36,177 nt of DNA, taken from assembly GCA_017434845.1 (NCBI GenBank), contig JAFSGD010000038.1:1-36177 (forward strand). The letters are read 5' to 3'. Every line of letters starts with the position of its first letter. Position 1 is the first letter of the stretch. The position numbers and the translations under genes are program-made. The notes beneath the pieces were generated by a model. That model saw only the letters and a program-made list of their open reading frames with translations, was not told the DNA's origin and did not search any database. Source of the DNA: Clostridia bacterium. Lineage in GTDB: Bacteria > Bacillota > Clostridia > Oscillospirales > CAG-382. Below, piece by piece: positions 1-6,664 of the stretch.

Positions 1-14
1 AAACTCTCTAATGA
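1..14 (-). rRNA. 16S ribosomal RNA, extreme 5' end (partial)
   Basis: Read on the minus strand, the first bases of the window end in TTAGAGAGTTT. This is the sequence that immediately precedes GATCCTGGCTCAG at the start of bacterial 16S rRNA (the 8F primer region). The gene therefore continues outside the window. The exact mature 5' end is inferred. An rRNA-type promoter and leader directly upstream support the call. Confidence 0.72.
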
Positions 15-194
15 GTTGTTTTATTTATCTATCTTTCGATAGAGTAAATTTCCTGTTTTGCTCTTTACTTTTTAAAGAATTAACGAGTCTCGTACTTCTT
101 AGTACTTCGTACTTTGTAGTACACTTGTTGTTCAATTTTCAATGTCCGTTCGCGCTACCCGCTCGCTCGCCTCATCGGCTCTCTCGCGGACAGC
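15..194 (-). other. 16S rRNA leader (pre-rRNA spacer) with boxA-like element
   Basis: This is the transcribed spacer between the rrn promoter and 16S. On the minus strand it contains ATTCTTTAAAAAG (69-82), similar to the antitermination boxA of Gram-positive rrn leaders. It also holds a 6-bp hairpin with a TTTC loop (28-43) and several GTACTT-type direct and inverted copies around 90-122. No protein gene is likely here; the open frame across it on the plus strand is a by-product of composition. Function as an antitermination and processing leader is inferred from position. Confidence 0.55.
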
Positions 195-200
195 TTGGCT

Positions 201-229
201 ATTCTACCACACCTTCGAGCCTTTGTCAA
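201..229 (-). promoter_or_regulatory. rRNA operon promoter (sigma-A)
   Basis: On the minus strand TTGACA (224-229) is followed after exactly 17 bases by TAGAAT (201-206). Immediately upstream (231-262) lie three A-tracts on the minus strand, resembling an UP element. Position just ahead of the 16S 5' end supports an rrn promoter. Confidence 0.88.
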
Positions 230-270
230 CCCCTTTTTTCAACTTTTTTTAATTTTTTTTGAAAAAGTCC

Positions 271-298
271 AAAAAGCCTTGAAAACAAAGGATTTTTT
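271..298 (-). terminator. Probable terminator after folC
   Basis: A short CCTT/AAGG stem is flanked by A-run and T-run arms (about 10 bp if A:T pairs are included). It lies between the folC stop and the rrn promoter on the minus strand, followed by a T-rich tract. The GC core is small, so strength is uncertain. Confidence 0.42.
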
Positions 299-318
299 GA
301 AGAAAATTTTTTCGAAGA

Positions 319-1608
319 TTATTGTTTTTTGCTTTTTTCGATGGTTTTAAATGCAGAAAACACCTCGTTATACATATAAAGCGAACCGAGCATTATCAAC
401 GGCGTTTTTTCGCCGAGCGAATCGTCATACGCCGCCTCAACGCCCTGCTCGACCGAGGGATAGCTCGTCGAATACGCACCCGCCTCAGCAAAGACGGCCG
501 CGAGCTCGGCGCTTGAAAGCGCGCGAGGCGAATTCGGGGTTACGGTGAACACTCTTTTCGCAAGCGGAGCAAGCAACGCCACCATATCGCGATAATCCTT
601 ATCGGCGAGAACGCCCATTAATATATTCACCTTTTCACCGCCGAAGAACTGCTTTATGCTGTTCGCGGCAGCGGTTACGCCCTGAATGTTATGTGAGCCA
701 TCGAAAATTACCGTCGGTTCTTCCGATAGAAGCTCGAAGCGCGCGCGCCATTTTGCCGAAGCGAGACCGCTTCTTAACGCCGATTCCGACACAGCGAGCC
801 CACAACGGTTAAGCTCGGCTGCCGTTTCGATAACGGTTGCTGCATTTTCGAGCTGATACCTGCCCGCAAGCGACAGCTTTATATCTTTATAATCGCAATA
901 ATCAAACACAGTTCCGCCGACCGACATATTTACGGGTGAAAGCTCGGAAAGACGCGTTCTTGTAAAACGCGAGTCCTTCTCGTTTGCAACGTTTTGGATA
1001 ACTTGACAAGCCTCATCGTCTCTGCCGCCATAGATAACAGGTCTGCCCTGCTTTATTATGCCCGCTTTTTGAAAAGCTATCTCGGGAACCGTGTTTCCGA
1101 GAACGGAGGTGTGATCAAGCGCGATGCCGGTTATGACCGAGACCACGGGCGATTCGATAACGTTGGTAGAATCGAGCATTCCGCCCATTCCGACCTCAAG
1201 CACAACGATATCGCAGGCATTTCTTTTAAAATACAGAAACGCGAGCGCGGTTATAAGCTCGAATTCGGTGGGTTTATCCTCCATTGCTTCGGCATGCGGC
1301 TTTACAAGCGCGGTAAGCTCGGCAAGCTCGCTATCGGAGATCGACTCACCGTTGATGCGCATTCTTTCGTTAAAACGCACGATATAAGGCGAGGTATAGA
1401 GCCCGACCTTATAGCCCGCGCTGCGAAGAACCGAATCGAGCATCGAGCAGGTGGAGCCTTTTCCGTTCGTTCCCGCAACGTGAACGAAGCGCATTTCCTT
1501 TTCGGGATTGCCCAAGCGCTTTAAAAGCTCGACGGTTCGCGAAAGGCCGGGGCGGCTTCCGCGCCACTCGACCGAATGGATATATTCAAGTGCCTCGGTA
1601 TAGTTCAT
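319..1608 (-). CDS. folC: Bifunctional folylpolyglutamate synthase / dihydrofolate synthase
   Basis: This Mur-ligase-fold cytoplasmic enzyme adds glutamate to folates and, in bifunctional forms, to dihydropteroate. The 429-aa length is normal for the family. The N-terminal P-loop HVAGTNGKGS is at about residues 43-52. A DHTSVLGNT segment and a C-terminal DGSHN motif (usually DGAHN) match the family. The ATG overlaps the folT stop as ATGA, so translation is probably coupled to folT. Both genes sit behind the tetrahydrofolate riboswitch at 2210-2310, which makes feedback by reduced folate likely. Whether it has dihydrofolate synthase activity as well cannot be told from sequence. Confidence 0.95.
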   Translation of the reverse strand: MNYTEALEYIHSVEWRGSRPGLSRTVELLKRLGNPEKEMRFVHVAGTNGKGSTCSMLDSVLRSAGYKVGLYTSPYIVRFNERMRINGESISDSELAELTALVKPHAEAMEDKPTEFELITALAFLYFKRNACDIVVLEVGMGGMLDSTNVIESPVVSVITGIALDHTSVLGNTVPEIAFQKAGIIKQGRPVIYGGRDDEACQVIQNVANEKDSRFTRTRLSELSPVNMSVGGTVFDYCDYKDIKLSLAGRYQLENAATVIETAAELNRCGLAVSESALRSGLASAKWRARFELLSEEPTVIFDGSHNIQGVTAAANSIKQFFGGEKVNILMGVLADKDYRDMVALLAPLAKRVFTVTPNSPRALSSAELAAVFAEAGAYSTSYPSVEQGVEAAYDDSLGEKTPLIMLGSLYMYNEVFSAFKTIEKSKKQ

Positions 1609-2123
1609 TTACGGACACCGTTCCTTTCGAATGCAGATGAGATCCTTTTGTTTTTAAGCAAAAGCCAAATAAGATAGCTTTCGGCAAGACCTATTCCGAG
1701 ATAAAGCGGCACGCGAGTTAACAGAATAGGAAGAGCATAGCCATAGAAATAGAGCCCGACAGACTTTATCAGCATCGAGCCGACGGCATGCGCTGTAAGC
1801 ACCGAAAGCGCGGTGGGCAAAAAGCCTTTCCTTTTTATTATATATATATGCAGTAAACCCGAAATGACGCCGACCGAAGCCGAGCCAAGTGTTATTATAG
1901 GATTAACGCCGAAGCCCGAAAGCATACAGCTTACTATATCAGAAGCAACACCCACCGCCGCGCCGAATGCGGGCCCGAGAAGCATTCCCGCAAGAAGAAT
2001 GGGAACGTTCTCAAAGGTTATTCTGATTGCTCCGAAGGTGAAATAGGTTTTGCAGAACCAGCCGATGATAACGCAAAGTGCGGTCATCAGCGCGGCAAAT
2101 ACAAGCTTTTTAATATTTTTCAA
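1605..2123 (-). CDS. folT: Folate ECF transporter S component
   Basis: This integral membrane substrate-binding subunit belongs to a group II ECF transporter that would share an EcfAA'T module encoded elsewhere. The 172-aa product has about six hydrophobic segments and the family-typical stretch around ITFENVPILLAGMLLGPAFG. I chose a TTG start at 2121-2123: AAGGAGG lies nine bases upstream and the product then begins MKNIKKLVF. An open frame continues upstream but runs through the riboswitch. The THF riboswitch and the folC overlap support a folate role. The start codon itself lies next to an SD region that can be masked (see 2130-2173). Confidence 0.93.
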   Translation of the reverse strand: MKNIKKLVFAALMTALCVIIGWFCKTYFTFGAIRITFENVPILLAGMLLGPAFGAAVGVASDIVSCMLSGFGVNPIITLGSASVGVISGLLHIYIIKRKGFLPTALSVLTAHAVGSMLIKSVGLYFYGYALPILLTRVPLYLGIGLAESYLIWLLLKNKRISSAFERNGVRK

Positions 2124-2129
2124 AAAAAC

Positions 2130-2173
2130 AAACCTCCTTATCCTGCATAACATATAGCAAGAAAAGAAGGTTT
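2130..2173 (-). promoter_or_regulatory. Hairpin masking the folT ribosome-binding site
   Basis: On the minus strand AAACCTTCTT (2164-2173) can pair over ten positions with the SD segment AAGGAGGTTT (2130-2139). One pair is G-U and the loop is 24 nt. It lies between the THF aptamer and the TTG start. A translational off-state in which the SD is sequestered is therefore plausible; the mechanism is inferred. Confidence 0.5.
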
Positions 2174-2209
2174 TGCCAAAAGGCAGAGCCCGTTTGTTTT
2201 TTGCCGTAT

Positions 2210-2310
2210 GAAGCGGGATGCAGGGTCCAGACCGCAAACGCTTTTGCGTTTTTCGTCCGACTGACAACTCCCCGTTCGGTCGGCACTTCACGAATAGACC
2301 CTTACTCTTC
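2210..2310 (-). ncRNA. Tetrahydrofolate (THF) riboswitch
   Basis: The minus-strand sequence follows the THF aptamer order: GAAGAGTAAG at the 5' side, CGTGAAGTG, GGGGAGTTGTC, GGACGAA, TTTGCGGTC and a closing CTGCATCCCGCTTC. The P1 arms GAAG/CTTC and the P2 arms AGGGTC/GGACCCT pair. It starts about a dozen bases after the -10 box and precedes folT, the classic target of this class (Rfam THF family). A covariance-model scan would settle the exact borders. Confidence 0.93.
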
Positions 2311-2322
2311 AATGTTTTCGCT

Positions 2323-2351
2323 ATTATATCACCGCACGCGCGCGGTGTCAA
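2323..2351 (-). promoter_or_regulatory. Promoter of the folT-folC operon
   Basis: A perfect consensus sigma-A promoter is present on the minus strand: TTGACA (2346-2351), 17-bp spacer, TATAAT (2323-2328). The transcript would start just before the THF riboswitch. Confidence 0.92.
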
Positions 2352-2366
2352 CGATTTTCGGCGATT

Positions 2367-2432
2367 TTATTTTGAAAACAGCTTAAAAAAGGGTTTTAAA
2401 AATCTCGGCGAACGAAAACAGTAAATTCTCAT
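2367..2432 (-). CDS. spoVM: SpoVM-like spore coat-anchoring peptide
   Basis: This 21-residue peptide reads MRIYCFRSPRFLKPFFKLF followed by SK. It aligns with Bacillus SpoVM (MKFYTIKLPKFLGGIV at its start): Met, basic residue, hydrophobic residue, Tyr4, basic 7, Pro9, basic 10, Phe-Leu 11-12. SpoVM is an amphipathic helix that sits on the convex forespore outer membrane and recruits SpoIVA to start coat assembly. An AGGGAG Shine-Dalgarno sequence lies eight bases before the ATG and overlaps the end of the 48-aa gene upstream. The sipL-like gene, whose product class binds SpoIVA, begins about 250 bp away on the other strand, and dpaA/dpaB follow it. Identification rests on motif and context only, and the C-terminus is shorter than the 26 residues of B. 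subtilis. Confidence 0.78.
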   Translation of the reverse strand: MRIYCFRSPRFLKPFFKLFSK

Positions 2433-2444
2433 AACAACAGCTCC

Positions 2445-2591
2445 CTATTTAATAAACAGTACTGCACCCGCGGAAATGATCAATGCCGCCTCGACGCAAA
2501 CGAGCGCGCTTGAGGGCAGGATCAGACAAAGCATAACGCCCGCGCCGAAGGTTAGCGCCGCCACACCGATAGTTTTTGCCAAACCGCACAT
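2445..2591 (-). CDS. Small hydrophobic membrane protein (48 aa), unknown
   Basis: The frame starts at ATG (2589-2591) with GAAAGG about eleven bases upstream and encodes 48 residues. Nearly the whole chain is hydrophobic, giving two likely membrane segments (about residues 4-24 and 28-46) and a short start MCGLAKTIGVAALTFGAG. The stop lies just upstream of the SpoVM-like gene and within its SD region, so the two genes are probably co-transcribed. I do not recognise a named family. Position between sipL-like and spoVM-like genes suggests, but does not prove, a sporulation role. Confidence 0.6.
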   Translation of the reverse strand: MCGLAKTIGVAALTFGAGVMLCLILPSSALVCVEAALIISAGAVLFIK

Positions 2592-2623
2592 TGATATCAC
2601 AGCCTTTCGATAGCAGTTTATTC

Positions 2624-2650
2624 ATATTCGGCGGTTTGCGTTCATATATA
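2624..2650 (+). promoter_or_regulatory. Sigma-E-like promoter match ahead of sipL-like gene
   Basis: ATA (2624-2626) is followed after 16 bases by CATATATA (2643-2650), resembling the mother-cell sigma-E pattern ATA-N16-18-CATACANT. It lies about 34 bp upstream of the likely start. The match is partial in an AT-rich stretch, so it is tentative; SipL is under sigma-E in C. difficile. Confidence 0.33.
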
Positions 2651-2683
2651 TAACTACATTCAATAAAAAAAAGAAAGGGCGCG

Positions 2684-4231
2684 ATCAAAATAGGAATCAC
2701 CACCAACGAAATACTTATTCCGAAAAAGATTTTCGGCGCGAAAACCGACAAAGAGCTGGAATTCGATTCACAGCTTCCCGAATATTGCCCCGACGTTGCA
2801 AGGATAGTTAAGGTCGATTGCACTCCGTTTGCGGAAAGCTGTGAAATAAGTGACGGCAAAGCAACGGTTACGGGCAAGGCGGTTTGCGATATTCTTTACG
2901 AAACCGATTACAAAAGCCGTTTAAGGTGCTGCAGCTTCACGCAGGAATTCAGCCATTCCATTCCCATTCCCCGAACCGACGCAGAGAGCATTTCGGCAAT
3001 TTGCTCGGTTAACTGCGAGCGCATAAGCGTTAAGCTTTTGTCGCCGCGGCGAATGATAATCAAATCATCGCTCGGCGCATTTTTCGAAATTGAGGGCGAG
3101 GCTTCGGTTAAAGCCTTGGCGGTAAACGAAGACAGCGAGACCTTTTTTCGCAAAAAGACGATCGGCTTTGAGGGGCGAACCCTGCTTCAAACCGGCGAAT
3201 ACCGATTCGGAGAAGCCCTTGCGCTTAATCAAAGCGAAAAAAGCATCGGCGAAATAGTTTGCGGAAGCGTTTGCCTTCAAGAGCCACAGCTTTCGCTTTC
3301 ACCCGGCAGAGCCGAGATAAGAACCACGGCATTGATAAAGGTGCTTTGCGAGGAAGAGGACGGCGAAGGCAGATATTATATGGCGATAAAAACTCTGCCC
3401 GTTGCCATCGATTATGCCAACGATGCGGTCGAAGAACACAAGCACGTTTCGGTTGAGCTCGAGCCGTTTGACAGCGAATTCATGCCCGAGCTTGACCAAT
3501 ACGGCGAAAACCGAGTTATAAAAACCGCGTTTTCGGTGAAAATGAAGCTTAAAATGAACGAACCAAAGGCATACACCGTTGCCGACGATATGTTTGAAAA
3601 GAACCATCTCGGTCAGCTTATCAAAACCACCGCGCCGATGCCGCGGCTTTTCGAAAAAACCGACAGAAGCTTTTCTGCCGAAGCAAAGCTTGCGCCGACC
3701 GAGCCCGCCGCCGAGCTTATTCTCGATTCGAGCGCAAAGAACGCAAGCTTAACGGTCGAAAAGGCAGAGGGCGGCATTAATATTAAAGGAAGCTTTATCG
3801 TTACCCTCGTTTACAACACAGCCGAAGGTATTTACAGCACCGACCACAGCCTGCCCTATGAGCAGTTTCTTGCAATCGAGCTTCCCGAAGGCGAAAGCAA
3901 CATCGTCGCCGACACTTATCCCATTGAGGTCATAACCACCCTGCATTCCGACGGAAGCGTTACCGCGCGCGTTATAGCGGGAACAAGGGTTTGCGTTTAC
4001 ACCGAAGCCGAGGAGACCTTTATTTCCGAGGTTTCGAAGCGAACCGAGCTTTCGCACGACGGCGAGCCCGATGCCTTGGTGTTCTGCTTTCCCGAAAAGA
4101 ACGAAAGCCTTTGGAGTATCGCAAAGCTTTACCGTGCCGATCCCGCCGCGATTGCCGAGCACAACCCCGCCGCATTCGATGAAAACGGAAACGTGCGCGA
4201 GCAGGGCAAGCCGATCTTGATAAAAGCATGA
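2684..4231 (+). CDS. sipL: SipL-like spore coat morphogenetic protein (DUF3794 repeats + LysM)
   Basis: The product of about 515 aa carries SPOCS/DUF3794 modules and a C-terminal LysM domain (around residues 460-512; SLWSIAKLYRADPAAIAEHN). This is the architecture and approximate length of C. difficile SipL, which binds SpoIVA through LysM during coat formation. The N-terminal hallmark LPEYCPDVARIVKV lies upstream of every canonical start codon: from the in-frame stop at 2651 the first TTG/ATG is not met until about 3035. I placed the start at ATC (2684), five bases after AAAGAAAGG; ATA (2690) or ATC (2696) are alternatives. Either a rare start is used, or one base differs from an ancestral ATG. 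The gene is followed directly by dpaA/dpaB. Confidence 0.82.
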   Translation: MKIGITTNEILIPKKIFGAKTDKELEFDSQLPEYCPDVARIVKVDCTPFAESCEISDGKATVTGKAVCDILYETDYKSRLRCCSFTQEFSHSIPIPRTDAESISAICSVNCERISVKLLSPRRMIIKSSLGAFFEIEGEASVKALAVNEDSETFFRKKTIGFEGRTLLQTGEYRFGEALALNQSEKSIGEIVCGSVCLQEPQLSLSPGRAEIRTTALIKVLCEEEDGEGRYYMAIKTLPVAIDYANDAVEEHKHVSVELEPFDSEFMPELDQYGENRVIKTAFSVKMKLKMNEPKAYTVADDMFEKNHLGQLIKTTAPMPRLFEKTDRSFSAEAKLAPTEPAAELILDSSAKNASLTVEKAEGGINIKGSFIVTLVYNTAEGIYSTDHSLPYEQFLAIELPEGESNIVADTYPIEVITTLHSDGSVTARVIAGTRVCVYTEAEETFISEVSKRTELSHDGEPDALVFCFPEKNESLWSIAKLYRADPAAIAEHNPAAFDENGNVREQGKPILIKA

Positions 4232-4259
4232 ACATTTTCGCTTCGGCAGGCATAATATA
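4232..4259 (+). promoter_or_regulatory. Sigma-K-like promoter for dpaA-dpaB
   Basis: AC (4232-4233), 17 bases, then CATAATATA (4251-4259) matches the late mother-cell sigma-K consensus AC-N16-17-CATANNNTA. It lies in the short gap between sipL-like and dpaA, 19 bp before the dpaA ATG. Dipicolinate synthase is a known sigma-K target in Bacillus. It was not tested here. Confidence 0.5.
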
Positions 4260-4278
4260 GCATCAGGAGGCTGATCGA

Positions 4279-5109
4279 ATGAGAATCGCTGTTGCGGGCG
4301 GAGACCTGCGAATGCTTACCGTTTGCAAGCTGCTTGCCGAGCATGGATTTGAATGCACGCTGTTTGGGTTCGGAAACCTTCTCGGAGCAAGCGAGCCCGA
4401 ATTCGGCGCCGCGGTTAATGAAGCGGCGGCTGTTATTTTGCCGTTGCCTTTTTCAAAGGGCGGCAACCTTTATGCACCGTTTTGCGAAAAAACGGTAGCC
4501 GCAGAGGAGGCGTTGGCGCTCTGCGGAAACAATTCGCTTATTCTTGCGGGCGGAACGGACAAAGAAGCAAGCAACACCGTTGACTATTCGCGTTGCGAAA
4601 CGCTTTTGCTGAAAAACGCGTTTATAACCGCAGAAGCGGCTCTTTCGATCGCCATGAACGAAATGAAAAGAACGGTTTTCGGCTCGCAAGCGGTTATTTT
4701 GGGCTATGGGCGCATAGGAAGCTTTCTTGCAAAAATGTGCCGTTCGCTCGGTGCGAGGGTTAGCGTCGTTGCAAGAAAAAGCGAAGCGCGCGCCCTCGCC
4801 GAAGCGTCGGGAATGAACGCTCTGCCCTTTTGCGAGGCGGAAAAAGCGCTTTCAACCGCCGACACCGTTTTCAATACGGTGCCGAGCCTTGTTCTCGACA
4901 GAAGGGCTCTTTCGGCGATCGGAAAGCAGGCTTGCGTTATCGAGCTCGCCTCGCTTCCCGGCGGCATCGACCGCGAAGAAGCGCGCAGACAGCACGTTAA
5001 GGTTATTGAGGCGTTAGGCCTGCCGGGGAAATACGCGCCCGCCTCGGCAGGCAGTGCGATCGCCGAAACCATTATTCCGATCTTGCTCGAAAGGGGGATA
5101 ACGCCTTGA
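4279..5109 (+). CDS. dpaA: Dipicolinate synthase subunit A
   Basis: DpaA (SpoVFA) acts with DpaB in the mother cell to oxidise a lysine-pathway intermediate to dipicolinic acid, which is loaded into the spore core for heat resistance. The 276-aa product has the family N-terminus MRIAVAGGDLRMLTVCKLL. A second Rossmann NAD(P) motif, GYGRIGSFLAK, lies around residues 142-152. Start: AGGAGG eight bases before ATG. The stop overlaps the TTG start of dpaB. Length is slightly below the roughly 297 aa of B. subtilis. Confidence 0.95.
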   Translation: MRIAVAGGDLRMLTVCKLLAEHGFECTLFGFGNLLGASEPEFGAAVNEAAAVILPLPFSKGGNLYAPFCEKTVAAEEALALCGNNSLILAGGTDKEASNTVDYSRCETLLLKNAFITAEAALSIAMNEMKRTVFGSQAVILGYGRIGSFLAKMCRSLGARVSVVARKSEARALAEASGMNALPFCEAEKALSTADTVFNTVPSLVLDRRALSAIGKQACVIELASLPGGIDREEARRQHVKVIEALGLPGKYAPASAGSAIAETIIPILLERGITP

Positions 5110-5669
5110 AGCTGTTATACGCGATCTGCGGTTCGTTCTGCACGCACAAATATTCGCTTGAAACGCTGAAACGGCTTTCCGACGGGAACGATATCACCCC
5201 TGCTTTATCGGAGGCGGTTGAAAGCACCGACACCCGATTCGGAACCGCCGCATCGCTGATATCTTCGGTTTCGGAAATAACCGGCAAAGTGCCGATAACA
5301 AGCATTAAAGCCGCCGAAGAAACGGTTACGGGCGGAAGCTTCGATTGCCTTATCGTTTCGCCCTGCACAGGCAACACGCTTGCAAAGATCGCCAACGGAA
5401 TAACCGATTCAACGGTTACAATGTGCGTTAAAGCACAGCTAAGGTGCCGCAAGCCGGTTCTTATCGCTCTTGCCACAAACGACGGCTTGGGGGCAAACCT
5501 TTTCAACATTGCGCTAACGCTCGAAAAGAAGAATATTTATTACGTTCCGTTCGGGCAGGATTCGCCAAGCGGAAAGCCGACCTCTCTCATATGCGATTTC
5601 GGGCTGGTTGACCTTTCGCTCGAGCACGCGGTTCGAGGCAGTCAGCTTCAACCTATTTTGTTGAAATAA
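5106..5669 (+). CDS. dpaB: Dipicolinate synthase subunit B
   Basis: DpaB (SpoVFB) is the flavoprotein-like second subunit of dipicolinate synthase. The 187-aa product resembles the family throughout, with the start MKLLYAICGSFCTHK and the segments IVSPCTGNTLAKIANGITD and IALATNDGLG. Start is a TTG that overlaps the dpaA TGA (TTGA), implying translational coupling. A strong terminator follows seven bases after the stop. The pair is consistent with a spore former that makes its own DPA rather than relying on EtfAB. Confidence 0.95.
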   Translation: MKLLYAICGSFCTHKYSLETLKRLSDGNDITPALSEAVESTDTRFGTAASLISSVSEITGKVPITSIKAAEETVTGGSFDCLIVSPCTGNTLAKIANGITDSTVTMCVKAQLRCRKPVLIALATNDGLGANLFNIALTLEKKNIYYVPFGQDSPSGKPTSLICDFGLVDLSLEHAVRGSQLQPILLK

Positions 5670-5675
5670 AAAAGA

Positions 5676-5709
5676 AATCAAGCTTCGTTTATTTGAAGCT
5701 TGATTTTTT
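5676..5709. terminator. Bidirectional terminator between dpaB and MGMT gene
   Basis: Perfect 11-bp stem AATCAAGCTTC/GAAGCTTGATT, 8-nt loop, T-run on the plus strand (5704-5709) and A-rich tract before it that gives a T-run on the minus strand. It serves convergent dpaB and the gene at 5756-6091. Confidence 0.88.
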
Positions 5710-5755
5710 ATTATTCTCTTTCAAGGGCACAAAAGCCGAAAGCACACACGGTTTG

Positions 5756-6091
5756 TTACAGCCTCATTCCGCATTTTTCCATATCAACGCGCCCGTCGGG
5801 AAGAAAGCTTACACCCTCTGCTTCAAGGCGTTTTCTTTGTTCGCACGGGCCGCCGAAGACAAAACCGGGCGCAAGGGCTCCGTTTTTCATAACGATGCGG
5901 TGGCAAGGGATATTTTCGGGGTCGGGGTTGGAATGAAGCGCATAGCCCACAACCCGCGATAAACGCAAATTGCCCAAGCGGCAGGCAATATAGCCGTAAG
6001 AAGCAACCTTGCCCGCGGGAATCATTTTTACCTCGGCGTATATTTGATCAAAGGTGCTTGAACCTTTCGGTTCAAAATCAAAGCGCGACAT
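5756..6091 (-). CDS. MGMT-family protein (O6-alkylguanine-DNA alkyltransferase-like, C-terminal domain only)
   Basis: This 111-aa protein consists only of the DNA-binding/active-site domain of O6-alkylguanine-DNA alkyltransferases. The helix-turn-helix region (about residues 28-50) and the active-site motif IPCHRIV with Cys63 are present. Alkyltransferase-like proteins of similar size often have Trp in place of this Cys, so the retained Cys allows true alkyl transfer. The N-terminal domain of Ada-C/Ogt is absent. A GAGGGAG sequence lies just upstream of the ATG. It converges with dpaB across a shared terminator. Assignment to repair of O6-alkylguanine is family knowledge. Confidence 0.85.
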   Translation of the reverse strand: MSRFDFEPKGSSTFDQIYAEVKMIPAGKVASYGYIACRLGNLRLSRVVGYALHSNPDPENIPCHRIVMKNGALAPGFVFGGPCEQRKRLEAEGVSFLPDGRVDMEKCGMRL

Positions 6092-6140
6092 AAGCTCCCT
6101 CGCAGCATAACGATAAAAATTTTGTGTAAGGCATCAAGCT

Positions 6141-6554
6141 TTAAAAATAGCTTTCGGAATAGGGGATAATGATTGCTTCAAGCTTATTTATCATAAATGG
6201 ATTCAGCTTAATCGGTATGTTGTCTCTTGCGGAAAGCGATACCCTTTCTAAGGTAACCACCGAAAACTCTTTATACTCATGTATATGAAAGCGAAACACT
6301 GTATTCAATAATATGATTTCAGACCGTTCAGAATCAAGCTTACAGCTCAGATCATCGGCATCGTTATTTACAGATAGCCGTTTTAATATCTCGTCGCTTG
6401 TAAGGTTTACCTTATATACGTATCTTCGCATCATGGGATCGTAATTAACAAAGGTTTCGACAATTTTCTTGTGTTCTTTATACATAGGAATCACATTTCC
6501 CAAAACAATAAATACCGCAAAAGCAAAAATGATTACGAAAACCCAAGCTCCCAT
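6141..6554 (-). CDS. Orphan membrane-anchored protein (137 aa), unknown
   Basis: I do not recognise this protein. Residues 3-23 (starting after MGA) form one clear membrane segment, followed by a soluble domain of about 110 residues with alternating hydrophobic strands and a conserved-looking end, LEAIIIPYSESYF. GGAGG lies ten bases before the ATG, and a good promoter is at 6620-6648, so it is probably expressed alone. It lies just downstream of a tRNA-linked repeat block, an arrangement mirrored by the unrelated protein at 34677-36011. Confidence 0.75.
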   Translation of the reverse strand: MGAWVFVIIFAFAVFIVLGNVIPMYKEHKKIVETFVNYDPMMRRYVYKVNLTSDEILKRLSVNNDADDLSCKLDSERSEIILLNTVFRFHIHEYKEFSVVTLERVSLSARDNIPIKLNPFMINKLEAIIIPYSESYF

Positions 6555-6619
6555 TACTTTATCGCCTCCGGTTCAATAACAATCGTTTTATTCCTCGCAA
6601 ACACTTATTATTTAAATTG

Positions 6620-6648
6620 ATTATATCATATTTCGCAAAGCGATTCAA
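6620..6648 (-). promoter_or_regulatory. Promoter of the 137-aa membrane protein gene
   Basis: Minus strand TTGAAT (6643-6648), 17 bp, TATAAT (6620-6625). The repeat block starts just upstream of the -35 box. Confidence 0.8.
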
Positions 6649-6664
6649 GAACATTTCGCCTTCT

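Noticed and set aside
11-262. 83-codon open frame on the plus strand at the window start
   Set aside because: It runs antisense to the rRNA leader and promoter, has no SD and is explained by T-rich composition.
2449-2877. 142-codon minus-strand frame across the sipL start region
   Set aside because: It lies antisense to the DUF3794 N-terminus and overlaps the 48-aa gene in another frame; the DUF3794 reading is clearly the real one.
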